Source: Acidovorax kalamii (GTDB lineage: Bacteria > Pseudomonadota > Gammaproteobacteria > Burkholderiales > Burkholderiaceae_C). Taken from it: 64,000 nucleotides of DNA. Of this stretch, positions 9,088 through 16,781 are shown one piece after another. The DNA lies in assembly GCF_002245625.1 (NCBI RefSeq), contig NZ_NOIG01000005.1, positions 186,001-250,000 on the forward strand. The letters run 5' to 3'. Made by a program: the position numbers and the translations under genes. The number at the start of each line of letters is the position of its first letter. Position 1 is the first letter of the stretch. The notes under the pieces are model-generated. The model had not been told where the DNA came from and did no database searches. It saw only the letters and a program-made list of their open reading frames with translations.

Positions 9088-9720
9088 ATGGAAATGCAAG
9101 CCAGCCGCACCCTTGCCGTGAGCCAGCAGCAGGCCTGGGAAGCGCTCAACGACCCCGAGGTCCTCAAGCTGTGCATCCCCGGTTGCGACAAGGTCGAGGC
9201 CACGGGCGACAACCAGTACGCCGTGGCCATGGCCCTCAAGATCGGGCCCGTGTCGGCCAAGTTCGCGGGCAAGATCACGCTGTCGGACATCGTGCCGCCC
9301 GAGAGCTACAACATCGCCTTTGACGGCTCGGGCGGCGTGGCGGGGTTTGGCAAGGGCAGCGCCCAGGTCAAGCTGGTGCCCTTGGCTGTAGATGGGGTAG
9401 GGCAGGCCAGCTGCGAGCTGCACTACACGGTGCATGCCACCGTGGGCGGCAAGATCGCCCAGCTGGGCCAGCGGCTCATCGACGGTGCCGCCAAGACCAT
9501 GGCGGAGGATTTTTTCAAGCGCTTCGACGACGAGATGCAGCGCCGCTTTCCGCGCGCCGAGGTCCCGCAGGCCGGTGCGTCGGATACCGTGCAGGCCGAT
9601 GTCACCACCCCGCCGGATGGGGGAGGCGGAGCCCTTCAGGGTGGGGGTATCCCTGCATGGGCGTGGGGTGTTGGCGCAGGGGCCCTGGTGTTGCTGGCTT
9701 GGTGGTTCAATCGCGGCTGA
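9088..9720 (+). CDS. coxG: CoxG-like SRPBCC protein with membrane anchor
   Basis: The 210-residue protein has an SRPBCC/Bet v1-like domain (residues 1-148, starting MEMQASRTLAVSQQQAWEAL, with GGKIAQLGQRLIDGAAKTMA). A linker rich in Gly, Pro and Ala (about 155-187) leads to one C-terminal membrane helix (about 189-207: AWAWGVGAGALVLLAWW). In carboxidotrophs CoxG tethers CO dehydrogenase to the cytoplasmic membrane; the tail anchor fits that role here. The ribosome site AGGAGG is about 9 bases before the ATG. It lies between coxE and xdhC/coxI on the same strand. Confidence 0.9.
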   Translation: MEMQASRTLAVSQQQAWEALNDPEVLKLCIPGCDKVEATGDNQYAVAMALKIGPVSAKFAGKITLSDIVPPESYNIAFDGSGGVAGFGKGSAQVKLVPLAVDGVGQASCELHYTVHATVGGKIAQLGQRLIDGAAKTMAEDFFKRFDDEMQRRFPRAEVPQAGASDTVQADVTTPPDGGGGALQGGGIPAWAWGVGAGALVLLAWWFNRG

Positions 9721-9749
9721 GTGATCCGGGTACCCAGAGGAAGCGAGTC

Positions 9750-10823
9750 ATGGAAAATTTGGACGTTGTGGTGCTGCGCACCCTGCAGGGCTGGCGGGCT
9801 GCAGGGCGCCGCGCGCTGCTGGCCACGGTGGTGCGCACCTGGGGCTCGTCGCCCCGGCCGGTGGGTTCCATCATGGCGTTGTGTGAGGATGGTGCGGTGG
9901 TGGGCTCGGTGTCGGGTGGGTGCATCGAGGACGACCTGATCGACCGCCACACCCGCGCCTATGCGCAGGCCGCTGCGGCAACAAACGATGGTGCCCACAG
10001 CATTCCCAGCGGGCCACCGTCGTTTGTCAAATACGGCATCAGTGCCGACGAAGCGCACCGCTTTGGCCTGCCTTGTGGCGGCACGCTGGAGCTGCTGCTG
10101 GAGTACGACCCCGATCCCACCCTGCTGGCCGCGTTGATTGCCCAGCTGGCCGCCGGGCGCCTCATGCAGCGCACGGTGCGCCTGGCCGATGGCGCCGTGA
10201 CCCTGGCGCCCACGCAGGCGCCAGAAGAACTGGCGGTGGATGCGGTGCAGCTCACCAACACCTTCGGGCCGGAGTACCGCATGCTGCTCATCGGCGCCGG
10301 GCAGCTCGCCGAATACCTGGCCACCATGGCCTTGTTCAACGGCTTTGCCGTGACGGTGTGCGACCCGCGCGAGGAATACCGGGGCAGCTGGAGCGTGGCA
10401 GGCGCCACGGTGGTGAGCGACATGCCCGACGACGTGGTGCTGGCCTTCAAGCCCGACCGCCGCAGTTGCGTGGTAGCGCTCACGCACGACCCCAAGCTCG
10501 ACGACCTGGCGCTGCTGGAGGCGCTGAACACCGAGGCGTTTTATGTGGGCGGCATTGGCTCGCGCCGCAACAACGAAGCCCGCCGCGCGCGCATGATCGA
10601 GCACTTCGACCAGACCGAGGCCAGCCTGGCGCGCCTGCGCGGCCCGATTGGCATCTACATCGGCAGCAAGACACCGCCCGAGATCGCGGTGAGCGTGATG
10701 GCCGAGATCCTGGCCGTGAAGAACGGCGTGACCCTGCCGCGCGACATGGAAGTGGCCCAGGCCAAGAATGAGCGCGAGCTGGCGCACAACGACCCGGGAG
10801 CCCGGGTGTGTGGCGTGGGCTGA
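9750..10823 (+). CDS. XdhC/CoxI-family molybdenum cofactor insertion protein
   Basis: The 357-residue protein has an N-terminal XdhC_CoxI domain (about 12-85, with TWGSSPRPVGSIMAL and GSVSGGCIEDDL) and a C-terminal Rossmann domain (about 175-320, with LLIGAGQLAEYLA starting at 179 and a GGIGSRRN loop). XdhC proteins bind the molybdenum cofactor, promote its sulfuration and pass it to xanthine-dehydrogenase-type enzymes. As the last gene of the cluster it would serve CoxL. The ATG at 9750 has AGAGGAA upstream; longer open frame upstream overlaps coxG and is rejected. It could be called coxF or coxI; both names are used for this family. Confidence 0.9.
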   Translation: MENLDVVVLRTLQGWRAAGRRALLATVVRTWGSSPRPVGSIMALCEDGAVVGSVSGGCIEDDLIDRHTRAYAQAAAATNDGAHSIPSGPPSFVKYGISADEAHRFGLPCGGTLELLLEYDPDPTLLAALIAQLAAGRLMQRTVRLADGAVTLAPTQAPEELAVDAVQLTNTFGPEYRMLLIGAGQLAEYLATMALFNGFAVTVCDPREEYRGSWSVAGATVVSDMPDDVVLAFKPDRRSCVVALTHDPKLDDLALLEALNTEAFYVGGIGSRRNNEARRARMIEHFDQTEASLARLRGPIGIYIGSKTPPEIAVSVMAEILAVKNGVTLPRDMEVAQAKNERELAHNDPGARVCGVG

Positions 10824-10842
10824 AGCCGGCCGTCGGTGCGGG

Positions 10843-12279
10843 TCAGGCCGAGCAGGGAATGTCCTGCAGCACCACGCGGTTGCGTCCGGCCCTCTTGGCC
10901 TCGTACAGCGCCTTGTCTGCGGTTTCGATCAAGTGCTGCGGCGTCATGGCCTCGCCCTGATGGATGGCGGCGATGCCGACGCTGATGCTCACGTGCGGGC
11001 CGGTGGAGCACTGGCTGTGCGGGATGGACAGCCGTGCCACCGCGCCTTGTGTGGCCGTGGCGATATGCAGCGCACCGTGGCTGTCCGTCTCCGGCAGCAC
11101 CAGCGCAAACTCCTCGCCGCCGTAGCGGGCCGCCAGGTCTGAAGGGCGTTTGCCGCTGGCCCGCAGCACCTTGGCGATGGTTCGCAGGCACTCGTCGCCC
11201 AGCTGGTGTCCGTATTCGTCGTTGTAGGCCTTGAAGTGGTCCACGTCCATCAGCACCAGCGCCAGCGGGCGGTGGTGCCGCGTGGCCAGGGCCAGCTGCT
11301 CTGCCAGGTGCAGGTCGAAGGCGCGGCGGTTGGCCAGCTCGGTCAGGCCATCCTGCATCGAAAGGCGCCACAGGCTCGCGTTGGCCGCCTCCAGTGCCGC
11401 AGTCACCTGCCGCAACTGCGCCTGGTGCCGCGCGCTTTCGCTGAGCAGCACGATGAGCAAAAAGCCCGCCGCCAGCAGGCCGTAGATGCGCCCCATGTAC
11501 CAGCCCAGGTCGTAACGTCCCGTGTTGAGCAAGGCGGCCAGGGCAATGTCCAGCAGCCAGACGCACATCACCACCTGCAGCCAGACGTCGAGCAGTGCAT
11601 GGGGCTTGCGGCGCCACAGCAGCACCAGTGCAGCCAGGCTGAGCAGCCAGATACCAGCCAGCACCAGCTTGCCCGTGGCGGTGGTGCGGTTGCCATCCAG
11701 GAACACCGGCAGGTGCGCGTGCCCGGCGGTGGCGAATCCGGTCCACAGGGCCACCACCAGCAGCACCACGCCCACCGTGGCCAGGATGCCCCGGTGGGCG
11801 CGGCCGTGCTCCCACCATTGCGGGCCGGGTGGCCTGTGGTGTTTGATCTGGGCGTAGGCCATCACGGCCAGTGGAAAGCCCGCATGCCACAGCATGTACA
11901 GCGCGGACGAGGTCTGCGGCCCCGAGCCCAGCAGCCCCGTGGGCGCGAACAGGCCTGGAAAGATCAGTGCATAGGCCGCCGTGGCCGTGGCGGTGAACAG
12001 GTAGGCGCCCCCCAGCACCAGCAGCCCCACGGCGCCCAGCGCGCGGTACTGCCCGAACAGCAGCACGGCCGTGATCAGGTCGAAGATCACCAGGGCGGTG
12101 ACGTAGATGGGAATGAAGGCCGGAAAGGGGACCAGTGCCACCGTGGCGTAGGGCACTGCCAGCATGAACAGCACCACCGACACCAGGATGGTGGCCCCGG
12201 CGGCAAAACGTTCCCGGTGCCCTGCCGGTTCATTGGCAAGGTGGGCCGGGGCCGGCCGCTGGATTGGGTTGCTGGGCAT
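10843..12279 (-). CDS. MASE4-GGDEF diguanylate cyclase
   Basis: The 478-residue membrane protein has about eight N-terminal helices forming a MASE4-like sensor (about 20-275, with the typical LYMLWHAGFPLAVMAYAQI segment), a short coiled coil and a C-terminal GGDEF domain. The active-site motif is GGEEF (387-391), which is catalytically competent. An RxxD inhibitory site (RPSD) lies five residues before it, so product inhibition by c-di-GMP is expected. The ATG at 12279 has GGGGGA seven bases upstream; a TTG at 12294 is less likely. It converges on xdhC with 19 bp between. Upstream is an AT-rich stretch (12300-12360) and then the heptamer array. Confidence 0.92.
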   Translation of the reverse strand: MPSNPIQRPAPAHLANEPAGHRERFAAGATILVSVVLFMLAVPYATVALVPFPAFIPIYVTALVIFDLITAVLLFGQYRALGAVGLLVLGGAYLFTATATAAYALIFPGLFAPTGLLGSGPQTSSALYMLWHAGFPLAVMAYAQIKHHRPPGPQWWEHGRAHRGILATVGVVLLVVALWTGFATAGHAHLPVFLDGNRTTATGKLVLAGIWLLSLAALVLLWRRKPHALLDVWLQVVMCVWLLDIALAALLNTGRYDLGWYMGRIYGLLAAGFLLIVLLSESARHQAQLRQVTAALEAANASLWRLSMQDGLTELANRRAFDLHLAEQLALATRHHRPLALVLMDVDHFKAYNDEYGHQLGDECLRTIAKVLRASGKRPSDLAARYGGEEFALVLPETDSHGALHIATATQGAVARLSIPHSQCSTGPHVSISVGIAAIHQGEAMTPQHLIETADKALYEAKRAGRNRVVLQDIPCSA

Positions 12280-12363
12280 GGTGCATCCCCCCAAGGGTCG
12301 GGATGGATGCGAAATTTTATGCTTTTGTTACGTGAACAGCTATTTGCTTACATATCTTCCAGG

Positions 12364-12475
12364 CCCGTCGCCCGTCGCCCGTCGCCCGTCGCCCGTCGCC
12401 CGTCGCCCGTCGCCCGTCGCCCGTCGCCCGTCACCCGTCGCCCGTCACCCGTCGCCCGTCACCCGTCACCCGTCA
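12364..12475. repeat. Array of 16 tandem heptamers CCCGTC(G/A)
   Basis: Sixteen perfect-length 7-bp units run without a break. The last base is G in units 1-9, 11 and 13 and A in units 10, 12 and 14-16. The array lies in the 241-bp gap between the diguanylate cyclase start (85 bp away) and the glutathione transferase stop. Such arrays are prone to slipped-strand length change; here it would alter spacing in the cyclase upstream region rather than a reading frame. Confidence 0.95.
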
Positions 12476-12520
12476 CCCGGGGAAGGGGTGGGCCTGGGAC
12501 TCAGATCGTAAAAAAGACCC

Positions 12521-13210
12521 TCAGGCACCCATCACCACTGGCCCGCCCTTGGCGATGCCGCGCTGGTACGCCGGGCGGGCTTCCATGCGCTGCTTGTAGG
12601 CACGCAGATGCGGACTGCCGCTGGCGTCATTGGCGCGGGACAGCAGGGCCTCCACCGCAAAACTCATCTGGAAGTCGGCCATGGTGAGGTGTTCGCCCGC
12701 AAACCAGCGGTGGGTGGCCAGGTGCGCTTCGATGAAGGCCAGCGCGCTGTCCACGTTGGGGTCGATGAGCTTCGTCTGCACCGTGCTGCACAGCTGGCGC
12801 GCAATGGGCTTCACGAAGAAGGGCATGGGCTGGGTGGGGATGGTCATGAACACCAGCTTCATCACCAGCCAGTTCATGAGCGATCCTTCGGCGTAGTGCA
12901 TCCAGAAGCGGCACTGGCGGTGCTCTGGAGTGCGCGGTGCCGGTTGCAGGTGTGCCAGGTCGCCACTGGCCTGGGCGCCATAGGTTTCCACCAGGTATTC
13001 GATGATGGCACCCGACTCGGCGATGACCTCGCCACCGTCTGTGATCACAGGGGATTTGCCCAGGGGATGTATTTTCTTGAGTTCCGGCGGGGCCAGCTTG
13101 GTGGCCTTGTCGCGCTGGTAGATTTTGAGTTCGTAACGAACGCCCAGTTCTTCTAGCAGCCAAAGAACACGCTGCGAGCGGGAGGTTTCGAGGTGGTGGA
13201 CAGTGATCAT
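12521..13210 (-). CDS. Glutathione S-transferase family protein
   Basis: The 229-residue protein has an N-terminal thioredoxin-like GST domain (residues 1-82: MITVHHLETSRSQRVLWLLE, then KIHPLGKSPVI and ESGAIIEYL, the glutathione-binding strand-turn) and a C-terminal helical domain (about 95-220). A serine in SRSQR at positions 10-12 is the candidate catalytic residue. Substrate is not predictable; such enzymes detoxify electrophiles or reduce peroxides. An ACAGGA ribosome site precedes the ATG. It follows the REC-Hpt gene on the same strand with a 21-bp gap, so it may be co-transcribed with it. Confidence 0.88.
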   Translation of the reverse strand: MITVHHLETSRSQRVLWLLEELGVRYELKIYQRDKATKLAPPELKKIHPLGKSPVITDGGEVIAESGAIIEYLVETYGAQASGDLAHLQPAPRTPEHRQCRFWMHYAEGSLMNWLVMKLVFMTIPTQPMPFFVKPIARQLCSTVQTKLIDPNVDSALAFIEAHLATHRWFAGEHLTMADFQMSFAVEALLSRANDASGSPHLRAYKQRMEARPAYQRGIAKGGPVVMGA

Positions 13211-13231
13211 GGCGTGGTCCTGTGCAGCTTG

Positions 13232-13960
13232 TCAGAGCTGGATCATGAATGCGCGCAGCTTGCTCCAGTGGTCCAGGCATTGGCTGGCGGCGAGTTGGGC
13301 GGCGGCGTTCTCCAGCTGTCGCGCCCGCACGCTTTGCGTGGGGTGCCCCAGCGTCAGCAGCACAGTGGCCAGGCTATGTGCCAGGCGACGCAGGGTGGGC
13401 CAGTCCTGCGCAGCGCACGCTGCATCGCCCTGGTGCACATCGGCAGGGAACTGCTGCAGGCAACTGGCGCGGTAGGCCCTGAACAGGAACTCGTCGCCCG
13501 CAAAGTGGGTGGCTATCGCTTCGGCCTCGGCCTGGGTGGCGGGTGCTGGTGCCTGCGAAGGCTGCGCATCAGCGGATGGGCTCATAGGGAGGGCCAAGGC
13601 GTCGCGCACACAGTTTTCCAGTTCCGTCACCGAGGCGGGTTTGGACAGCATGCGCCACACCTTCATGGCACCCAGCTGGTCGCGCACGGCAGGGGTCAGT
13701 CCGGCACTGAAGACCGCGACAGGGATCGGATGGCCCAGGCCCGGCTCGTGCAGCAGCCGCTGCACCAGGCCGATGCCAGACTCGCCGGGCAGCATGAGGT
13801 CGGTGATGATGAGCCGTGTGTGGCCGGCCTGCAGCGCCAGCAGGGCGTCGCCCACATTGGTGCAGGTGACCAGCTCGATGGGCAGTTCTTCCAGCGCCAG
13901 CTCCACGAAGCGAGCGATGGAGGCATCGTCTTCGACCAGCAGCACCCGGGGCAGGTTCAT
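13232..13960 (-). CDS. Response regulator with REC and degenerate Hpt domain
   Basis: The 242-residue protein starts with a receiver domain (1-122; acidic pocket ED10/D11-D12, phospho-acceptor D54 in IITDLMLPG, conserved K106 in LSKP). It ends with a histidine-phosphotransfer-like four-helix domain (about 145-240) containing the candidate His195 in RRLAHSLATVLLTLG. The usual HxLKG sequence is altered (HSLAT), so phosphotransfer ability is uncertain. An Ala/Pro/Gln linker separates the domains. It overlaps the upstream HTH-REC gene by 4 bp (ATGA), so the two are translationally coupled. Likely a phosphorelay step with the kinase encoded at 16781. Confidence 0.85.
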   Translation of the reverse strand: MNLPRVLLVEDDASIARFVELALEELPIELVTCTNVGDALLALQAGHTRLIITDLMLPGESGIGLVQRLLHEPGLGHPIPVAVFSAGLTPAVRDQLGAMKVWRMLSKPASVTELENCVRDALALPMSPSADAQPSQAPAPATQAEAEAIATHFAGDEFLFRAYRASCLQQFPADVHQGDAACAAQDWPTLRRLAHSLATVLLTLGHPTQSVRARQLENAAAQLAASQCLDHWSKLRAFMIQL

Positions 13961-14646
13961 GACGGCTCCTGGCCCTGCGGCAGGCAGGTCGCGAGGACTG
14001 CAGGCAACTCTGCCACCAGCCGGGGTTTGTGGATCACCTTCACTCCCTGCAGGGCAAAGGCATAGGGCTCGCGCTGCGCTTCGTCCAGCGATGTGACGAC
14101 GATGAGGTGGCTGCGCGCAAACTGCGGGTGTGAGCGCAGGGTGGTAATCAGGGTGGCGCCGTCGATGCCCGGCAGCAGGATGTCAACGATCAGCACGTCG
14201 GGCTGGATCTGGCCATACAGGGCCAGTCCCGTGATCCCGTCATTGGCCACTTGCAGCACTGCCCCTGGAAAGTGCTGCTTCACGATCAGCCCCACGAGGT
14301 TCTGGAAATGGACGGAGTCTTCAATCAGCAGGATCTGCGGCGCATGCACCGATGCCGGTGTCGCTGACTGTGCGGCAGGCGTGGAGGAGCGGGTAGCGGG
14401 AGCCGGAGGTGGCGCAGGCGAGATTGGCGCGCTGCCAGCGCCTGCCAAGCCATGGGCGCTGGCCCAGCGTTCTACAGAGGTTCGAGATATTCGCCGGTGC
14501 CCTCCGGGGGTTTTCCAGGCTTCCAGCTCGTTGCGGTCCACCATGAGCTGGACCGAGCGCACGGCCATGCCAAGGATCTTGGCCACTTCGAGCGTGGTGT
14601 AGTGGTCCGGTGCCTGGCGCTCCGATGGGAATTTGTCAGATTGCAT
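13957..14646 (-). CDS. DNA-binding regulator, excisionase-like HTH fused to REC
   Basis: The 229-residue protein has the reverse of the usual response-regulator order. A MerR/excisionase-type helix-turn-helix comes first (about 15-62: YTTLEVAKILGMAVRSVQLM, then WKTPGGHRRI). A Pro/Ala/Ser-rich linker (68-101) and a receiver domain (103-225) follow, with acidic ED109-110, phospho-acceptor D155 in VLIVDILLPG and a KP pair near 210. It likely binds DNA under control of its own phosphorylation. Its promoter region is shared with the divergent receiver gene at 14792 and holds a GATTGAT/ATCAATC dyad. It overlaps the downstream REC-Hpt gene by 4 bp. Confidence 0.87.
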   Translation of the reverse strand: MQSDKFPSERQAPDHYTTLEVAKILGMAVRSVQLMVDRNELEAWKTPGGHRRISRTSVERWASAHGLAGAGSAPISPAPPPAPATRSSTPAAQSATPASVHAPQILLIEDSVHFQNLVGLIVKQHFPGAVLQVANDGITGLALYGQIQPDVLIVDILLPGIDGATLITTLRSHPQFARSHLIVVTSLDEAQREPYAFALQGVKVIHKPRLVAELPAVLATCLPQGQEPS

Positions 14647-14701
14647 AGATCGCGCATTTTGGACGATTTTTTATGTTGGAGATCTTGTATTTGATAAAAA
14701 T

Positions 14702-14723
14702 GATTGATATGATTCAATCAATC
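14702..14723. promoter_or_regulatory. Inverted repeat GATTGAT-N8-ATCAATC, candidate operator
   Basis: Two 7-bp arms (14702-14708 and 14717-14723) form a perfect dyad in the AT-rich 145-bp region between the divergent HTH-REC and receiver genes. Spacing of about 15 bp between arm centres suits a dimeric helix-turn-helix regulator; the HTH-REC protein is the natural candidate. Confidence 0.5.
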
Positions 14724-14791
14724 GCAAAAAAATCACCTGGCTTGGTGGTTTTCTGCTCCTAATTGATTCATGTCCTGGAAAGGGGCTTGCC

Positions 14792-15163
14792 GTGAAGAAG
14801 ATCTTGATCGTTGAAGACCACATGGATATCCGCAAACTGCTGAAGATGACGCTGGAGTTCGATGACTTCGAGATCCATGAAGCCGCCACCGGGGACGCAG
14901 GCTGGGCGCTGGCCCGCGAGCTGCAGCCAGACATCGTGCTGCTGGATGTGATGATGCCGGGCACCTTGAACGGCCTGGATGTGTGCCGTCGCATCAAATC
15001 CGATCCGGGGATGCGGCACACCAAGGTTGTCATGCTTACGGCGCGGGTGCAGTCCGATGACAGGGCGGCGGGGTTCGTTGCCGGTGCGGATGACTACCTG
15101 ATGAAGCCTTTCAGCACCTTGCAGGTCCTGGAGACGATCTACCGCATGGAGGCGGCGTTGTGA
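14792..15163 (+). CDS. CheY-like single-domain response regulator
   Basis: The 123-residue protein is a lone receiver domain: acidic pair E8-D9, phospho-acceptor D52 in IVLLDVMMPG, T/A switch region MLTARVQSDD and conserved lysine in LMKPFS. It has no output domain and must act by protein contact, most simply on the HD-GYP protein encoded by the next gene, which it overlaps by 4 bp (GTGA). The start is GTG with a GGAAAGGGG ribosome site about 10 bases upstream. The pairing recreates in two genes the REC-HD-GYP fusion common in response regulators of the RpfG class. Confidence 0.92.
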   Translation: MKKILIVEDHMDIRKLLKMTLEFDDFEIHEAATGDAGWALARELQPDIVLLDVMMPGTLNGLDVCRRIKSDPGMRHTKVVMLTARVQSDDRAAGFVAGADDYLMKPFSTLQVLETIYRMEAAL

Positions 15164-15936
15164 TCATGGGAGCCCTTTCGTACCCTGCGCCTCAGGCCCA
15201 AGAGGGGGCGCGCTGTTTCGATGAAGCCGCCGCAGCGCAGATGGAGCGTTTTGTGGACGACTTCGGCCGCATGTACCGCGAGCGCAACGAGGCCCTGCGC
15301 GAAGTCACCCGGGCCCACCATGAGGCCTTGCTGCACCTGTCAGCGGCCGCCGATCTCAAGGACGATGACACGGGGATACACATCGTGCGCATCGGCTACC
15401 TGGCAGAAGCTCTGGCTTTGGCCTTGGGGCAAACAGTGGGCTTTGCCCGGATGCTGCGCAAGGCAGCGCCTATGCACGATGTCGGCAAGATCGGCACGCC
15501 CGACAGCGTGCTCAAGAAACCCGGCAAGCTGACCCCCGAGGAGCGGGAGATCATGAATGGCCATGCTGCTATGGGCGCAGAGATTCTGGGCCGCTCCCGC
15601 ATTCCGGTGTTTCGCATGGCTGCAGAGGTGGCCTTGACCCACCATGAACGCTATGACGGTGCAGGGTATCCGGCGGGGCTCGCCGGGGAGGCCATTCCGC
15701 TGTCGGGTCGCATCACTGCCGTGGTTGATTTTTTTGATGCGCTCACCATGGACCGTGTCTACCGCCCCGCCTTCAGCGTGGAGGAGGCGCTGGAGATGCT
15801 GAAGGCAGAGCGGGGCCGTGCCTTCGACCCGGTGGTGGTGGATGCCTTCCTGGCGCATGCCGAGGCCATCAATGCCCTGCGCTGCAGGATCACGCAGGAG
15901 TGCCCTTCGTTCGATTCGCTGATTGACTCGCCCTAG
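15160..15936 (+). CDS. HD-GYP cyclic-di-GMP phosphodiesterase
   Basis: The 258-residue protein carries a short N-terminal coiled region and an HD-GYP domain (about 55-250). The metal ligands H106-D107 lie in MHDVGKIGTPD and the signature HHERYDGAGYP is at 161-171, so both halves of the active site are intact. It should hydrolyse c-di-GMP to pGpG or GMP. It starts with GTG inside the stop of the receiver gene (an ATG follows two codons later at 15166). With the receiver, solute-binding protein and histidine kinase genes it forms an apparent operon, which suggests that a periplasmic signal lowers c-di-GMP. Confidence 0.92.
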   Translation: MIMGALSYPAPQAQEGARCFDEAAAAQMERFVDDFGRMYRERNEALREVTRAHHEALLHLSAAADLKDDDTGIHIVRIGYLAEALALALGQTVGFARMLRKAAPMHDVGKIGTPDSVLKKPGKLTPEEREIMNGHAAMGAEILGRSRIPVFRMAAEVALTHHERYDGAGYPAGLAGEAIPLSGRITAVVDFFDALTMDRVYRPAFSVEEALEMLKAERGRAFDPVVVDAFLAHAEAINALRCRITQECPSFDSLIDSP

Positions 15937-15980
15937 GGCGAAAACATGTGCTGGAAAAAGCCGAATTTCAAGGAGTCCGT

Positions 15981-16781
15981 ATGCTGATGTCTTGTCTGAA
16001 TCGATGGAGCGTGGCCGCAGGCCTGTGCACGGCCTTGGTCGCCACAAGTGCCGCTGCGGGCCCGGTGCTGGATCGTGTGCAGGGCCAGGCCCTGGCGAAG
16101 GTCTGCATCTGGCCAGACTACTATGGGGTGACCTATCGCCACCCACGCACCCAGGAGCTGGCGGGTATCGACATTGAGCTGTCGGCAGAGCTGGGGCGCG
16201 ACCTCAAGGTCAAAGTTGAGTACGTAGAGTCCTCATTCGCAACGCTGATCGAAGACTTGCGTCAAGACCGCTGCGATGTTGCGATGTTTGCCGTTGGCAT
16301 GCTGCCGCAGCGCATGGAAAAACTCGCTTTCACGCAGCCCTACATGCAAAGCGACATCTATGCTGTCACCACCAAAAGCAACGTGGTGGTCAAACAATGG
16401 GCCGATATCGACAAGCCGGGGGTGATGGTGGCCGTTCAGGCTGGTACGTTCATGGAGCCCATCATGGCGCAGCGCCTTAAGAGTGCAACCTTGGTGAAGA
16501 TCAGCCCCCCCGCAACCCGAGAGCGTGAACTGGTTGCAGGACGCGTGGATGTGTTCATGACCGACTACCCTTACAGCAGACGCTTGCTGGACAACGCGGA
16601 CTGGGCCCGGCTGATCGAACCTTCGGAGCCCTTCTCCGTGCTCCCTTACGCTTACGCGGTGAAGCAAGGGGATGCCGCCTGGCTCGCTGCTGTGGATGCC
16701 TTTGTCTCTCGCATAAAGGCAGACGGTCGGCTGCTACGCGCAGCGGGCCACCATGGCCTCAAATCCATCGTGGTGCGCTGA
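15981..16781 (+). CDS. Periplasmic solute-binding protein, family 3, sensor-associated
   Basis: The 266-residue protein has a signal peptide (about 1-25, ending AATSAAAG-like ALVATSAAAG) and an SBP_bac_3 fold typical of amino-acid-binding proteins (about 35-260, with GIDIELSAELGRDL and DVAMFAVGMLPQRMEKLAFT). There is no transporter permease or ATPase nearby. Its stop overlaps the start of a histidine kinase (TGATG), so it probably presents a ligand to that kinase rather than to a transporter. The ATG at 15981 has AAGGAG 7 bases upstream. The ligand is not predictable from sequence. Confidence 0.85.
   Translation: MLMSCLNRWSVAAGLCTALVATSAAAGPVLDRVQGQALAKVCIWPDYYGVTYRHPRTQELAGIDIELSAELGRDLKVKVEYVESSFATLIEDLRQDRCDVAMFAVGMLPQRMEKLAFTQPYMQSDIYAVTTKSNVVVKQWADIDKPGVMVAVQAGTFMEPIMAQRLKSATLVKISPPATRERELVAGRVDVFMTDYPYSRRLLDNADWARLIEPSEPFSVLPYAYAVKQGDAAWLAAVDAFVSRIKADGRLLRAAGHHGLKSIVVR

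Noticed and set aside
12305-12360. A seventh copy of the short repeat at AGCTATTTG upstream of the cyclase.
   Set aside because: Only the AGCTAT part matches; the GCGCGC and AGAGGCC landmarks are missing.
12364-12475. CRISPR array.
   Set aside because: Units are 7 bp with no spacers and no cas genes nearby; it is a simple tandem repeat.
11206-12687. A plus-strand open frame of about 490 codons covering the heptamer array.
   Set aside because: It is antisense to the MASE4-GGDEF gene and its repeated RRPSPVA stretch is only the translation of the heptamer array.
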